Source: Rhodospirillaceae bacterium (GTDB lineage: Bacteria > Pseudomonadota > Alphaproteobacteria > SHVZ01). From it: a stretch of DNA of 64,000 nt. Shown here one piece after another: positions 17,413 to 25,379 of the stretch; the stretch's first letter is position 1; every line of letters starts with the position of its first letter. The stretch covers positions 41,794 through 105,793 of the forward strand of contig JAEULB010000118.1 in NCBI GenBank assembly GCA_016792585.1, given 5' to 3'. A program made the translations under genes and the position numbers. Under the pieces are notes generated by a model. It worked only from the letters and a program-made list of their open reading frames with translations. It was not told where the DNA came from and did not search any database.

Positions 17413-20169
17413 TCAATGCGCCTCGGCCCAAGTGGTTCCCACGCCGGCATCCGCGATCAGCGGCACGCCGAGCGTCACGGCCGGGGCGCAGGCCCCTTCC
17501 ATCACCTTGCGGACCAAGGCCTTGGTCGCCTCGACCTCGGCGTCGGGAACCTCGAACAAAAGCTCGTCGTGAACCTGCAGCAGCATGCGGGCCTTCAGGC
17601 CCTCGGCCTTCAGCGCCGGCAGCACGCGGATCATCGCGCGCTTGATGATGTCGGCGGCGGTTCCCTGGATCGGCGCGTTGATCGCCTGGCGCTCGGCGAA
17701 GCTGCGCATCGCCGGGTTCTTGTCGGCGATCGTCTTCACATGGCAGCGCCGGCCGAACAGCGTCGTCACGTAGCCCAGCTTGCGCGCCGTCTCCTTGGCC
17801 TTGTCCATGTAGGCGCGGATGCCGGGATAGCGCTCGAAATAGGCCTTGATGAAGGCCGAGGCCTCTCCCTGCGGGACGCCGATCTGCTTGGCGAGGCCGA
17901 AGGCCGACATGCCGTAGATGATGCCGAAGTTGATCGCCTTGGCGTTGCGGCGGGTCAGCGGATCCATCTTCGCCAGCGGCACGCCGAACACCTGGGACGC
18001 GGTCAGCGCATGGATGTCGATGCCCTCGCGGAACGCCTGTTTCAGCGGTTCGACCTCGGCCATCTCGGCGACCAGCCTGAGTTCGATCTGCGAATAGTCG
18101 ACCGACAGAAGCTTGTGTCCCTTCTCGGCGATGAAGGCGGCGCGAATCCGCCGGCCCTCCTCGGAGCGGACCGGGATGTTCTGAAGGTTCGGATCGTTCG
18201 ACGACAGCCGCCCGGTCGCCGCGCCCGCCATGTCGTATGACGTGTGGATGCGCCCGGTATCCGGGTTGATCTGGTCGATCAACGTGTCGGCATAGGTCGA
18301 CTTCAGCTTCTGCACGCGCCGCCAGTCGAGGATCTTCTGCGGCAGCGGATGCTGGTCGGCGAGCTCCTCGAGAATGTCGGAATGCGTCGAATAGGCGCCG
18401 GTCTTGCCCTTCTTGCCGCCGGGAAGCTTCAGCTCGTCGAACAGGATCTCGCCCAGCTGCTTGGGCGATCCGACGTTGAACTCCCGGCCGGCGTGCTTGT
18501 GGATCTCGCCTTCGAGCGTCGCCATCGTGCGCCCGAACTCCTGGCTGAGAAGGCGCAGCGCATCCGGATCGACCTTGATCCCGGCCGTCTCCATCGCCGC
18601 CAACACCGGCACCAGCGGCCGGTCCATGGTCTCGTAGACAGTGGTCACGTGGTCCTGGATCAGCCGCGGCTTCAGCGCGCAATGCAGCCGCCAGGTGACG
18701 TCGGCGTCCTCGGCGGCGTAGGTCAGCGCCTTGTCGAGCGCGACCTCGGCGAAGGCGAGGCGGGTCTTGCCGGTGCCGGTGACCTCGTCGGTGGCGATCG
18801 TCTTGTGCTCGAGATGGCGGACCGACAGCTCGTCGGTCGAGTGCCCGTGCGAGCCGGCGTCGAGCACGAAGGAGATCAGCCGCGTGTCGTCGATCGCGGT
18901 CAACGCGACGCCGTAGCGCTGCATCACCAGCGCGTCGATCTTGATGTCGTGGCCGATCTTGAGGACCGCCGGACTCTCCAGCATCGGCTTGAGCGCCGCG
19001 ATCGCATCCGGGATCGGAATCTGGGGCGGCCTCTCGGCGAGCAGGTCGCCGCCGGCCGTGCGGTGGCCGAGCGGCAGGTAGCAGGCATCGCCGGGCTTGA
19101 GCGCGAGCGCGATGCCGACGAGCTCGGCCTGGGTCGGTACCAGCTCTGTCGTCTCGACATCGATCGAGACGACGCCGGCCTCGGTCGCACGGGCGACCCA
19201 GTGATTCAGGCGGTCGAGCGACTGCACCAGTTCGTATTTGAGCTCCGGCTTGCCGGGCGCGGCGATGGAGGCCGAGGCCGCCGGCGCGCTGGCCGCCGGC
19301 CTGCCCGCGTCCGGCGCGCCGTCGAGCTTGGCGATCAGCCGGGTGAAGCCCATGCGCACGAAGAATTCGCGGAGCACCTTGCGCTCCGGCGCCTTGACCG
19401 TGAAGCCGTCGATCGGTTCGGGCAGCGGCGCGTCGGCATCGAGCTGGACCAGGCGGCGCGAGATCAGCGCCTTCTCCTTGTTCTCGATCAGCGTCTCGCG
19501 CCGCTTCGGCTGCTTGATCTCGCCGGCACGCGCCAGAAGCGTGTCGAGGTCGCCGTACTCGGTGATCAGCTGGGAGGCGGTCTTGACGCCGATGCCGGGC
19601 ACCCCCGGCACGTTGTCGGTCGGATCGCCGGTCAGCGCCTGGACGTCGACCACCTTCTCCGGCTGCACGCCAAACTTCTCGACGACCTCGTCGCGGCCGA
19701 TGCGCTTCAGCTTTATCGGGTCGTACATCTCGACGCGATCGCCGACCAGCTGCATCAGGTCCTTGTCGGAGGAGACGATGGTGACCTTGTGGCCGGCGGC
19801 GACGGCCGCCTTCGCATAGGCGGCGATCAGGTCGTCGGCCTCGTAGCCGGCGAGTTCGATCGAGGGCAGGTTGAAGGCGCGGGTCGCGTCCCGGATCAGC
19901 GCGAATTGCGGGATCAGCTCCGGCGGCGGCTCCGGTCGGTGCGCCTTGTAGTCGGCATAGAAGTCGTTGCGGAAGCTCTTGCGGCCGGCATCGAAGATCA
20001 CCGCCAGGTGCTGGGCGTGCACGTCCTGTGTGAGCCTGGACAGCATCTGGCAGAAGCCGAAGACCGCGTTCGACGGCGTGCCGTCCGGCGCGTTCAGCGG
20101 CGGCAGCGCATGGAAAGCCCGGAAGATGAACCCGGAGCCGTCGACCAGATAGAGATGCGAATCGGCCAA
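17413..20169 (-). CDS. polA: DNA polymerase I
   Basis: Gap-filling and Okazaki-fragment processing polymerase, 918 aa. Residues 1 to about 290 are the 5'-3' exonuclease (YLVDGSGFIFRAFHAL, SSDKDLMQLV, GVPGIGVKTA). About 310-500 is a 3'-5' exonuclease with an intact SIDVETTEL motif, so proofreading is likely retained. The polymerase domain has motif A DYSQIELRLVAEM, motif B RRNAKAINFGIIYG and motif C LLQVHDELLFEV. It begins 5 bp downstream of the zf-CHCC gene. An Ala/Pro-rich linker (PAASAPAASASIAAPG) joins the first two domains. Confidence 0.97.
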   Translation of the reverse strand: MADSHLYLVDGSGFIFRAFHALPPLNAPDGTPSNAVFGFCQMLSRLTQDVHAQHLAVIFDAGRKSFRNDFYADYKAHRPEPPPELIPQFALIRDATRAFNLPSIELAGYEADDLIAAYAKAAVAAGHKVTIVSSDKDLMQLVGDRVEMYDPIKLKRIGRDEVVEKFGVQPEKVVDVQALTGDPTDNVPGVPGIGVKTASQLITEYGDLDTLLARAGEIKQPKRRETLIENKEKALISRRLVQLDADAPLPEPIDGFTVKAPERKVLREFFVRMGFTRLIAKLDGAPDAGRPAASAPAASASIAAPGKPELKYELVQSLDRLNHWVARATEAGVVSIDVETTELVPTQAELVGIALALKPGDACYLPLGHRTAGGDLLAERPPQIPIPDAIAALKPMLESPAVLKIGHDIKIDALVMQRYGVALTAIDDTRLISFVLDAGSHGHSTDELSVRHLEHKTIATDEVTGTGKTRLAFAEVALDKALTYAAEDADVTWRLHCALKPRLIQDHVTTVYETMDRPLVPVLAAMETAGIKVDPDALRLLSQEFGRTMATLEGEIHKHAGREFNVGSPKQLGEILFDELKLPGGKKGKTGAYSTHSDILEELADQHPLPQKILDWRRVQKLKSTYADTLIDQINPDTGRIHTSYDMAGAATGRLSSNDPNLQNIPVRSEEGRRIRAAFIAEKGHKLLSVDYSQIELRLVAEMAEVEPLKQAFREGIDIHALTASQVFGVPLAKMDPLTRRNAKAINFGIIYGMSAFGLAKQIGVPQGEASAFIKAYFERYPGIRAYMDKAKETARKLGYVTTLFGRRCHVKTIADKNPAMRSFAERQAINAPIQGTAADIIKRAMIRVLPALKAEGLKARMLLQVHDELLFEVPDAEVEATKALVRKVMEGACAPAVTLGVPLIADAGVGTTWAEAH

Positions 20170-20173
20170 AACG

Positions 20174-20353
20174 TCAGTGCGCGGCGTGAGCGACCGCGCC
20201 TTCCTTCAGCACGTAGTGCCGGCCGCAATAGGGGCAGTCGATCGCGCGCTTGTCGCCCATGTTGAGGAACACGCGGGGATGGCCGAGCGGACCGTTGCCG
20301 CCGTCGCAGGCGACGACCGGTTCCTCGACGGCGATGGTTTCGAGCGGCTGCAT
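20174..20353 (-). CDS. Small zinc-finger protein, zf-CHCC family
   Basis: A 59-aa protein read from ATG 20353. It carries ACDGGNGPLGHPRVFLN and IDCPYCGRHYVL, giving the C-x8-H and CxxC ligands of the zf-CHCC domain, the family of the mitochondrial complex I accessory subunit NDUFS6. Free bacterial copies are common in alphaproteobacteria, often upstream of unrelated genes; their role is not established. It precedes polA by 5 bp on the same strand, so they are probably co-transcribed. Confidence 0.88.
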   Translation of the reverse strand: MQPLETIAVEEPVVACDGGNGPLGHPRVFLNMGDKRAIDCPYCGRHYVLKEGAVAHAAH

Positions 20354-20450
20354 GTTCGACCCTTGGTGAGCCCGGCGACCGTTTGACCGGGGCGGCGGCG
20401 GATGATAGCCGAAGGCGCGCCCCAGGCAACCCTGCGAAGCTCTTGCCCGA

Positions 20451-21401
20451 ATGTCCGTACCTCAGCACGCCGTCGCCGTCTCCGGCCTCACCAAGACCTA
20501 CCCGGCTTCCGGCAAGCGCGGGCCGAAGCAGGCGCTCCAGGGCGTCGACCTGGCGATACCGCGCGGCAGCCTGTTCGGGCTGCTCGGTCCCAACGGCGCC
20601 GGCAAGTCGACCCTGATCAACATCCTCGCCGGCCTGGTGCTCAAGACCTCGGGCCATGCCGAAGTCTGGGGCATCGACATCGACAAGGACCCGAGGCGGG
20701 CCCGCGGCGCCATCGGCATCGTGCCGCAGGAGCTCAACCTCGATCCCTTCTTCACGCCGCGCCAGCTTCTCGATCTCCATGCCGGGCTCTACGGCGTGCC
20801 GAAATCGGAGCGGCGCACCGCCGAGATCCTGGAGGCGGTGGGCCTGACGCCGCAGGCCGACTCCTACGCGCGCGCCATGTCCGGCGGCATGCGCCGGCGG
20901 CTCCTGGTCGCCAAGGCGATGGTGCATGCGCCGCCGGTGCTCGTCCTGGACGAGCCGACCGCAGGCGTCGACGTGGAACTCCGCCGCCAGCTCTGGACCT
21001 ATGTACGTCGGCTGAACCAGGAAGGCGTGACCATCCTGCTCACCACGCACTACCTGGAGGAGGCGGAGGAGCTCTGCGACCAGATCGCGATCATCAACCA
21101 CGGCAAGCTGGTCGCGAACGACACGACCGCGGCGCTGATCTCGCGTCTCGACACCAAGACGGTCGAGCTGATGATGGAGCGCGACCTTGCTTCGGTGCCG
21201 CCGGCGCTGCTCCGCCTCGGCGCGACCCTGGCGAGCCCGCGCCGGATCGCGGTCCACTACCGCCCGAGCCAGACGCCGGTCGCGCGCATCCTCGCGGCAG
21301 CGGCGGAGGACGGGCTTACCATCCACGACCTGAGCACGGTCGAGTCCGATCTGGAGGACATCTTCCTTCAGCTCACCCGCAAGCCGGACGCCGCCGACTG
21401 A
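20451..21401 (+). CDS. ABC-2-type transporter ATP-binding protein
   Basis: A 316-aa ATPase with Walker A GPNGAGKST (about 45-53), signature MSGGMRRRLLVAKAM, Walker B VLVLDEPTAGVDVELR, and the switch histidine in LTTHYLEEAEELCD. This is the drug/polysaccharide export subgroup (YadG/CcmA-like), which normally has an ABC-2 permease next to it. No permease follows; its stop instead overlaps the start of a lipoprotein hydrolase gene. Its permease must be encoded elsewhere. The divergent neighbour is the zf-CHCC gene, with 97 bp between starts. Confidence 0.9.
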   Translation: MSVPQHAVAVSGLTKTYPASGKRGPKQALQGVDLAIPRGSLFGLLGPNGAGKSTLINILAGLVLKTSGHAEVWGIDIDKDPRRARGAIGIVPQELNLDPFFTPRQLLDLHAGLYGVPKSERRTAEILEAVGLTPQADSYARAMSGGMRRRLLVAKAMVHAPPVLVLDEPTAGVDVELRRQLWTYVRRLNQEGVTILLTTHYLEEAEELCDQIAIINHGKLVANDTTAALISRLDTKTVELMMERDLASVPPALLRLGATLASPRRIAVHYRPSQTPVARILAAAAEDGLTIHDLSTVESDLEDIFLQLTRKPDAAD

Positions 21402-22426
21402 CGCGCGCGGCGTTCCTTCTGGCGCTGCTGCTTGCGGCCTGCGCGCCGGTCGTCGTCGCCCCGCCGGCGGGCCTAAGAGGCGAGCCGAAGCTCGAAGATC
21501 ATCGCATCGTCGCGGCCGATGGCACCGAGCTGCCGCTTCGCCTGTGGCAGCCGGCGTCGGGTAAGCCCTGGGCCGCCGCCGTGGCGCTTCACGGCTTCAA
21601 CGACTACCGGATGGCCTTCTCCGAAGTCGGAAGCGAGCTCGCCGAGCGCGGCGTCGCCGTCTACGCCTACGACCAGCGGGGATTCGGCGCGACCAGCGCG
21701 CGCAAGTACTGGCACGGCAGCGCCGCGATGATCGACGACTACCGGACGGCGGTCGCGCTCGTCCGCGCGCGCCATCCGGGCCTCCCGGTCTTCGCGATCG
21801 GCGAGAGCATGGGCGGTGCGGTCGTGCTCGCCGCGCATGCGCAGGCGTCGAAGCCGAGCGTCGACGGCGTGGTGCTGATCGCGCCGGCGGTCTGGGGTGC
21901 GTCCACGATGCCGCTCTGGCAGACGGGGCCCCTCTGGCTGTTCTCCAACACGATCCCCTGGTGGCCGCTCTCCGGCGCCGGCCTGCCGATCCAGCCGTCG
22001 GACAACAACGCGATGCTGCGCCGTCTCTCCGCCGATCCGCTGATCATCAAGGAGACGCGGGTGGATGCGATCCTGGGCCTGGTGCGGCTGATGGACGAGG
22101 GGCTCGCGGCGGCGCCGAATCTCACCGGGCCGGCGATCATCCTCTACGGTGATGCCGACGACGTCGTGCCGAAGCGGCCGACCTGCCAGATGATCCGGAG
22201 CCTGCCAGCCGCCCCCGAGGGCGGCTGGCGCATCGTGCTCTATCCCGAGGGCCACCACATGCTGACCCGCGATCTCGCCGGCCGCGAGCCGATCGACGAC
22301 ATCGTGGCCTTCATGGCCAACCCGGCCCGCCCAGTCCCCTCGGCCGCCGAGATCGACCGCGCCGAATCGCTTCGGGCGCCTGCGTTGCGCGCGGAGAAGC
22401 TCTGCGGTAGGTTCCCGCCCGGTTAG
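21398..22426 (+). CDS. Alpha/beta-hydrolase, lysophospholipase-like lipoprotein
   Basis: A 342-aa hydrolase of the serine lysophospholipase/monoacylglycerol lipase group. The N-terminus AAFLLALLLAACAPV is a lipoprotein signal with lipobox LAAC. The nucleophile elbow is GESMGG, the acid is in YGDADDVVP, and the histidine is in EGHHML. No ATG, GTG or TTG lies before the signal sequence in this frame; CTG at 21398, overlapping the ABC gene stop as CTGA, is the best start and would be coupled to it. Its TAG ends on the first base of tRNA-Arg. It probably acts on the periplasmic face of a membrane. Confidence 0.82.
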   Translation: MTRAAFLLALLLAACAPVVVAPPAGLRGEPKLEDHRIVAADGTELPLRLWQPASGKPWAAAVALHGFNDYRMAFSEVGSELAERGVAVYAYDQRGFGATSARKYWHGSAAMIDDYRTAVALVRARHPGLPVFAIGESMGGAVVLAAHAQASKPSVDGVVLIAPAVWGASTMPLWQTGPLWLFSNTIPWWPLSGAGLPIQPSDNNAMLRRLSADPLIIKETRVDAILGLVRLMDEGLAAAPNLTGPAIILYGDADDVVPKRPTCQMIRSLPAAPEGGWRIVLYPEGHHMLTRDLAGREPIDDIVAFMANPARPVPSAAEIDRAESLRAPALRAEKLCGRFPPG

Positions 22427-22502
22427 GACCCGTAGCTCAGCTGGATAGAGCGTTGCCCTCCGAAGGCAAAGGTCGCACGTTCGAATCGTGTCGGGTCCGC
22501 CA
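22426..22502 (+). tRNA. tRNA-Arg (anticodon CCG)
   Basis: A 77-nt cloverleaf. The acceptor arm pairs GGACCCG with CGGGTCC, discriminator G, and CCA is encoded. The anticodon arm is TTGCC-CTCCGAA-GGCAA, giving anticodon CCG (codon CGG). The T arm is GCACG-TTCGAAT-CGTGT. The first base is the last G of the TAG stop of the hydrolase gene, so the tRNA must be processed from, or transcribed within, that gene end. Confidence 0.96.
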
Positions 22503-22559
22503 GCTTTCTCAAATACTTAGACGTCAGAGGCGATCCGGCGCCTGCGACATGAGCGCCCG

Positions 22560-23234
22560 ATGACCCGCCTCCGCGACACGCTGCTGTTCGATCTCGACGG
22601 CACGCTGACCGACACCGACGCGCTCCACCTTCGCGCCTATCAGGACCTGCTGGCGCCGATGGGGCGGACGGTTACGCACGACGACTACAAGTCGCGCATC
22701 ATGGGCGCTGCCAACGAGGCGATCATGGCGTGGCTGTTTCCCGGCGAGCCGGTCGCGCGCCATCGCGCGCTGGCCGACGAGAAGGAGTCCCTGTTCCGCT
22801 CGCTTGCCGGCGCGATGCATCCGCTTCCCGGCCTCCTCGACCTCCTCGCATGGGCAGCCCGGGGCGAGGTCAAGTGCGCGGTGGTCACCAATGCGCCGCG
22901 CGCCAACGCCGAGATGATGCTGGGCGCGCTCGGCCTTCGCGAGCGCTTCCCGGTGCTTGTGCTCGGCGACGAGCTCGCTCGCGGCAAGCCCGACCCGCTT
23001 CCCTATCTCACCGCGCTCGATCGGCTCGGCGCCCTGGCGTCTCAAGCGCTCGCGTTCGAGGACTCGCGCTCGGGCGTCGCGGCTGCGCATGCGGCCGGCA
23101 TCGAGACCATCGGCATGCTGACAGGGCTCGACGATGCGGCGCTGCGCGCCAGCGGTGCCGCGGCGACGGTCGGCGACTTCACCGATTCGTGGCTGCTGGC
23201 GAAGCTCGACCGGGAGTTCGTCGCGCGTCGCTGA
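22560..23234 (+). CDS. HAD-superfamily phosphatase (beta-PGM/Gph-like)
   Basis: A 224-aa haloacid dehalogenase-type hydrolase. Motif I is FDLDGTLTDTD (about 10-20), motif II VVTNAP, motif III GKPDPLPY, and motif IV FEDSRSG. The helical cap after motif I (ALHLRAYQDLL) is the beta-phosphoglucomutase/phosphoglycolate phosphatase C1 type. A second member, closer to Gph, lies at 58.6 kb, so this one likely acts on another sugar phosphate. It stands alone after tRNA-Arg. Confidence 0.87.
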   Translation: MTRLRDTLLFDLDGTLTDTDALHLRAYQDLLAPMGRTVTHDDYKSRIMGAANEAIMAWLFPGEPVARHRALADEKESLFRSLAGAMHPLPGLLDLLAWAARGEVKCAVVTNAPRANAEMMLGALGLRERFPVLVLGDELARGKPDPLPYLTALDRLGALASQALAFEDSRSGVAAAHAAGIETIGMLTGLDDAALRASGAAATVGDFTDSWLLAKLDREFVARR

Positions 23235-23396
23235 AGGCGCGTTTCGACTTCGCCGGTCTTCGGCAGCAAGGCGCCGGACGATGCACGCGGAGATGCGCGG
23301 TATCGGGTGACAAACCTGTGACGCCTCATCGTTGCCCTCGTCATGCCTCGATCCGATGCCATGTTCGAGGGGCCTTCAAACACGTGAGGTCCCCTG

Positions 23397-23669
23397 ATGC
23401 GCAAACTGCTTCTTGGCTTGGCTCTCGGCGGCATCGTCGCCGTATCGGCGGTGGGCACGGCGGCGCCGGCCCGGGCCGACAGCGATCCGGCGTTCGCCCG
23501 CGTCCAGGCGGATCCCTACTGGCGCGGCCGCGATCGTCCGTACTGGCGCGATCGTCGCTACTACCGGCACTACTACTATCGGCCGCGTCCGCCGGTCGTC
23601 TATTACCCGCCGCCGGCCTACTACTACCCGCCCCCGCGGCCGGGCTGGAGCCTGTACTTCAGCGGCTAG
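23397..23669 (+). CDS. Small secreted Tyr/Pro/Arg-rich protein
   Basis: A 90-aa protein with a signal peptide (KLLLGLALGGIVAVSAVGTAAPARA) and a mature part made almost only of Tyr, Arg and Pro, with segments such as YYRHYYYRPRPPVVYYPPP. Such Tyr/Pro-rich exported proteins are common in alphaproteobacteria and have no assigned function. Cleavage is likely after ARA near residue 27. A GC-rich terminator follows 9 bases after the stop, so it is a single-gene unit. Confidence 0.72.
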   Translation: MRKLLLGLALGGIVAVSAVGTAAPARADSDPAFARVQADPYWRGRDRPYWRDRRYYRHYYYRPRPPVVYYPPPAYYYPPPRPGWSLYFSG

Positions 23670-23677
23670 ACGGAAAG

Positions 23678-23701
23678 AAGGGCGGCCATCGGGCCGCCCT
23701 T
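23678..23701 (+). terminator. Rho-independent-like terminator after the Tyr/Pro-rich gene
   Basis: Perfect 10-bp stem AAGGGCGGCC / GGCCGCCCTT with loop ATCG, followed by CGCGTTTC, a weak T-run. Confidence 0.7.
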
Positions 23702-23798
23702 CGCGTTTCCGGGGCGGTGTGACCTTTCTGGGCGACCCGGTGCGGGCGGCCGGTTCAGTGTTTACATGAGCCAAGTCGACAAGGAAGGAGATCCTCCC

Positions 23799-24203
23799 AT
23801 GCGTAGACGCACCCTTGCCGTGGCTCTCGGTGCGCTGCTCGCCACGACGGCCTTCGCTGCGGCGCCGGCGCTGGCGCAGACCGACAGCTACTCCACCTAC
23901 AGCTACACCACCACGTACCCTGGCACGACGACCTACACGTATACGGCTCCGCCAACGGGGCTCGGCGGTGTCGGCGTCTATGTGAGGCCGGGGCCTTACG
24001 TGCCGCCTCCGGCGACGCCGGACCCGAGCTTCGTCCCGCAGGTCGTCCCGCCGAGCACCGCCTATGTGCCGCCCGGCAGCACGACCACCACGACGACCTA
24101 TGTGACGCCGGTGGTGCCGGCGCCGAGCACCACCTACGTGGCGCCGAGCGGCACCTATTACGTCGCGCCGGGTTCGACCACGACGATCTACACGACGCGT
24201 TAG
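23799..24203 (+). CDS. Secreted Thr/Tyr/Pro-rich low-complexity protein, copy 1
   Basis: A 134-aa protein. A signal peptide (LAVALGALLATTAFAAAPALAQ) precedes a mature chain of Thr, Tyr, Pro, Ser and Val with runs such as TTTTTTYVTPVVP. ATG 23799 follows a strong AAGGAAGGAG site at 8 bases. It is paralogous to the gene 161 bp downstream: the signal peptides are nearly the same and both have Thr runs. No enzyme motif is visible. A surface or envelope role is inferred only from export and composition. Confidence 0.72.
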   Translation: MRRRTLAVALGALLATTAFAAAPALAQTDSYSTYSYTTTYPGTTTYTYTAPPTGLGGVGVYVRPGPYVPPPATPDPSFVPQVVPPSTAYVPPGSTTTTTTYVTPVVPAPSTTYVAPSGTYYVAPGSTTTIYTTR

Positions 24204-24229
24204 CGGCGCGCAGATCATCGCCGGTCGAG

Positions 24230-24257
24230 AGAGGGCGGTCCGAGAGGGCCGCCCTCT
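24230..24257 (+). terminator. Terminator-like hairpin after copy 1
   Basis: Stem AGAGGGCGG / CCGCCCTCT with a 10-base loop, then TCGTCTCGCC. The stem sequence resembles the terminators flanking it on both sides. Confidence 0.65.
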
Positions 24258-24363
24258 TCGTCTCGCCTTTCTCGCGCCGGTGACCATTCCGTGCCGCCGG
24301 CTGAAAGGCGCGGCCGAGAACCCACATCACCCACAGCAGACAATGGTTGGAGGAGAGATCCCC

Positions 24364-24765
24364 ATGCGTACCACCTTCGTGCGGAAGTCCACGTTGGCCC
24401 TGGCGCTCGGCGCCGTGATCGCCGCGACCGCGTTCGGCGCGGCCCCGGCCCTCGCCCAGGGCGAAGGCGACGACCCGCGCCAGGACACGCTCGATGCGCG
24501 CGCCTTCAACAACGCACGGGCGTTCACCAGCACCACCACCTACTATTCGTCGCCAGCCTATATGCCGGTCCCGGCTCCGGCGCAGACCACGACCACCTAC
24601 ACCACGGTGTCGCCGGGCGGCACCACGACGACGACCACCTATGCCAACCCGAGCGTCGCCTATGTGCCGGCGCCGGCCTATTCGGCGACGACTGTCGTCA
24701 CCCCGCGGCCCTGCAATCCATGGGACGTGCCGCGCGCGGGCGTGACCACGGCTTGCCCGTACTAG
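24364..24765 (+). CDS. Secreted Thr/Tyr/Pro-rich low-complexity protein, copy 2
   Basis: A 133-aa paralogue of the preceding gene. Signal peptide LALALGAVIAATAFGAAPALAQ differs from copy 1 at few positions. The mature chain begins acidic (GEGDDPRQDTLDARAFNNARAF) and then turns to Thr/Tyr/Pro repeats like TTTTYTTVSPGG. Two Cys near the C-terminus (PRPCNPWD and TTACPY) are absent from copy 1 and could form a disulphide. ATG 24364 follows GGAGGAGA. Function unknown. Confidence 0.72.
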   Translation: MRTTFVRKSTLALALGAVIAATAFGAAPALAQGEGDDPRQDTLDARAFNNARAFTSTTTYYSSPAYMPVPAPAQTTTTYTTVSPGGTTTTTTYANPSVAYVPAPAYSATTVVTPRPCNPWDVPRAGVTTACPY

Positions 24766-24789
24766 CTCTCGGCGTCCTTTCGGCTTCGG

Positions 24790-24815
24790 AAAGGCGGTCC
24801 TTCAGGGCCGCCTTT
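24790..24815 (+). terminator. Terminator after copy 2
   Basis: Stem AAAGGCGG / CCGCCTTT with a loop containing TCCTTCAGGG, followed by CTTCTG. Same stem type as the two preceding terminators. Confidence 0.7.
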
Positions 24816-24858
24816 CTTCTGTTAGGCTGCTCCTCGCCCCAGCGACGAGGTTTCCTTC

Positions 24859-25287
24859 ATGACTGCCCAAGCGCGCTACACCGGGCCTCGCGGTCTCGCC
24901 GACGCCATCTCCGCCTACTCGCTGGTCACGATGAAGGACCGGCCGTTCAAGCGCGAGGCCGGCAAGGCCACCACCGAGTACCGCGATCTCGGCATCGCCG
25001 AAGCGACAAGAGGCCGCGTGCTGATGAAGCACACACGCGCCATCGCGCCCTTCGACCAGGAGACCGGCTGGCACTGGCACGACATGGATGCACACATCGT
25101 CTTCGTCATCCGCGGCTGGGTCAGGTTCGCCTACGAGGGGATGGCCGAGCCTGTGACGGTCGAGGCCGGCTCGTGCATCAGCCAGCCGACCGGCGTGCCG
25201 CACAACGTCGTCGGCCGCTCCGACGACCTGGAGGCGATCGAGATCAACATTCCGGCCGAGCACGGCACTTTCGACCCACCGCGCTGA
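24859..25287 (+). CDS. Cupin-domain protein
   Basis: A 142-aa single-domain cupin. The first metal-binding motif is WHWHDMDAHIVFVIRGWVRF (HxH and later residues), and the second is SQPTGVPHNVVG, both with ligand histidines present, so a metal site is likely. Small cupins of this type are dioxygenases, isomerases or sensor domains. It follows the terminator of the low-complexity gene, so it has its own promoter. No neighbour suggests a pathway. Confidence 0.82.
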   Translation: MTAQARYTGPRGLADAISAYSLVTMKDRPFKREAGKATTEYRDLGIAEATRGRVLMKHTRAIAPFDQETGWHWHDMDAHIVFVIRGWVRFAYEGMAEPVTVEAGSCISQPTGVPHNVVGRSDDLEAIEINIPAEHGTFDPPR

Positions 25288-25379
25288 ATTCCCCCTGACG
25301 TTGCGGAATTGTTGCCAAGCCCCGGCGAGGGGTCTCTAATGGCGCGTAACCTCCCTTTGAAGCCGCCCAGACGCCGTTC

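Noticed and set aside
18244..20265. Long plus-strand open frame opposite polA
   Set aside because: polA shows every catalytic motif on the minus strand; the plus frame has low-complexity composition typical of GC-rich antisense frames.
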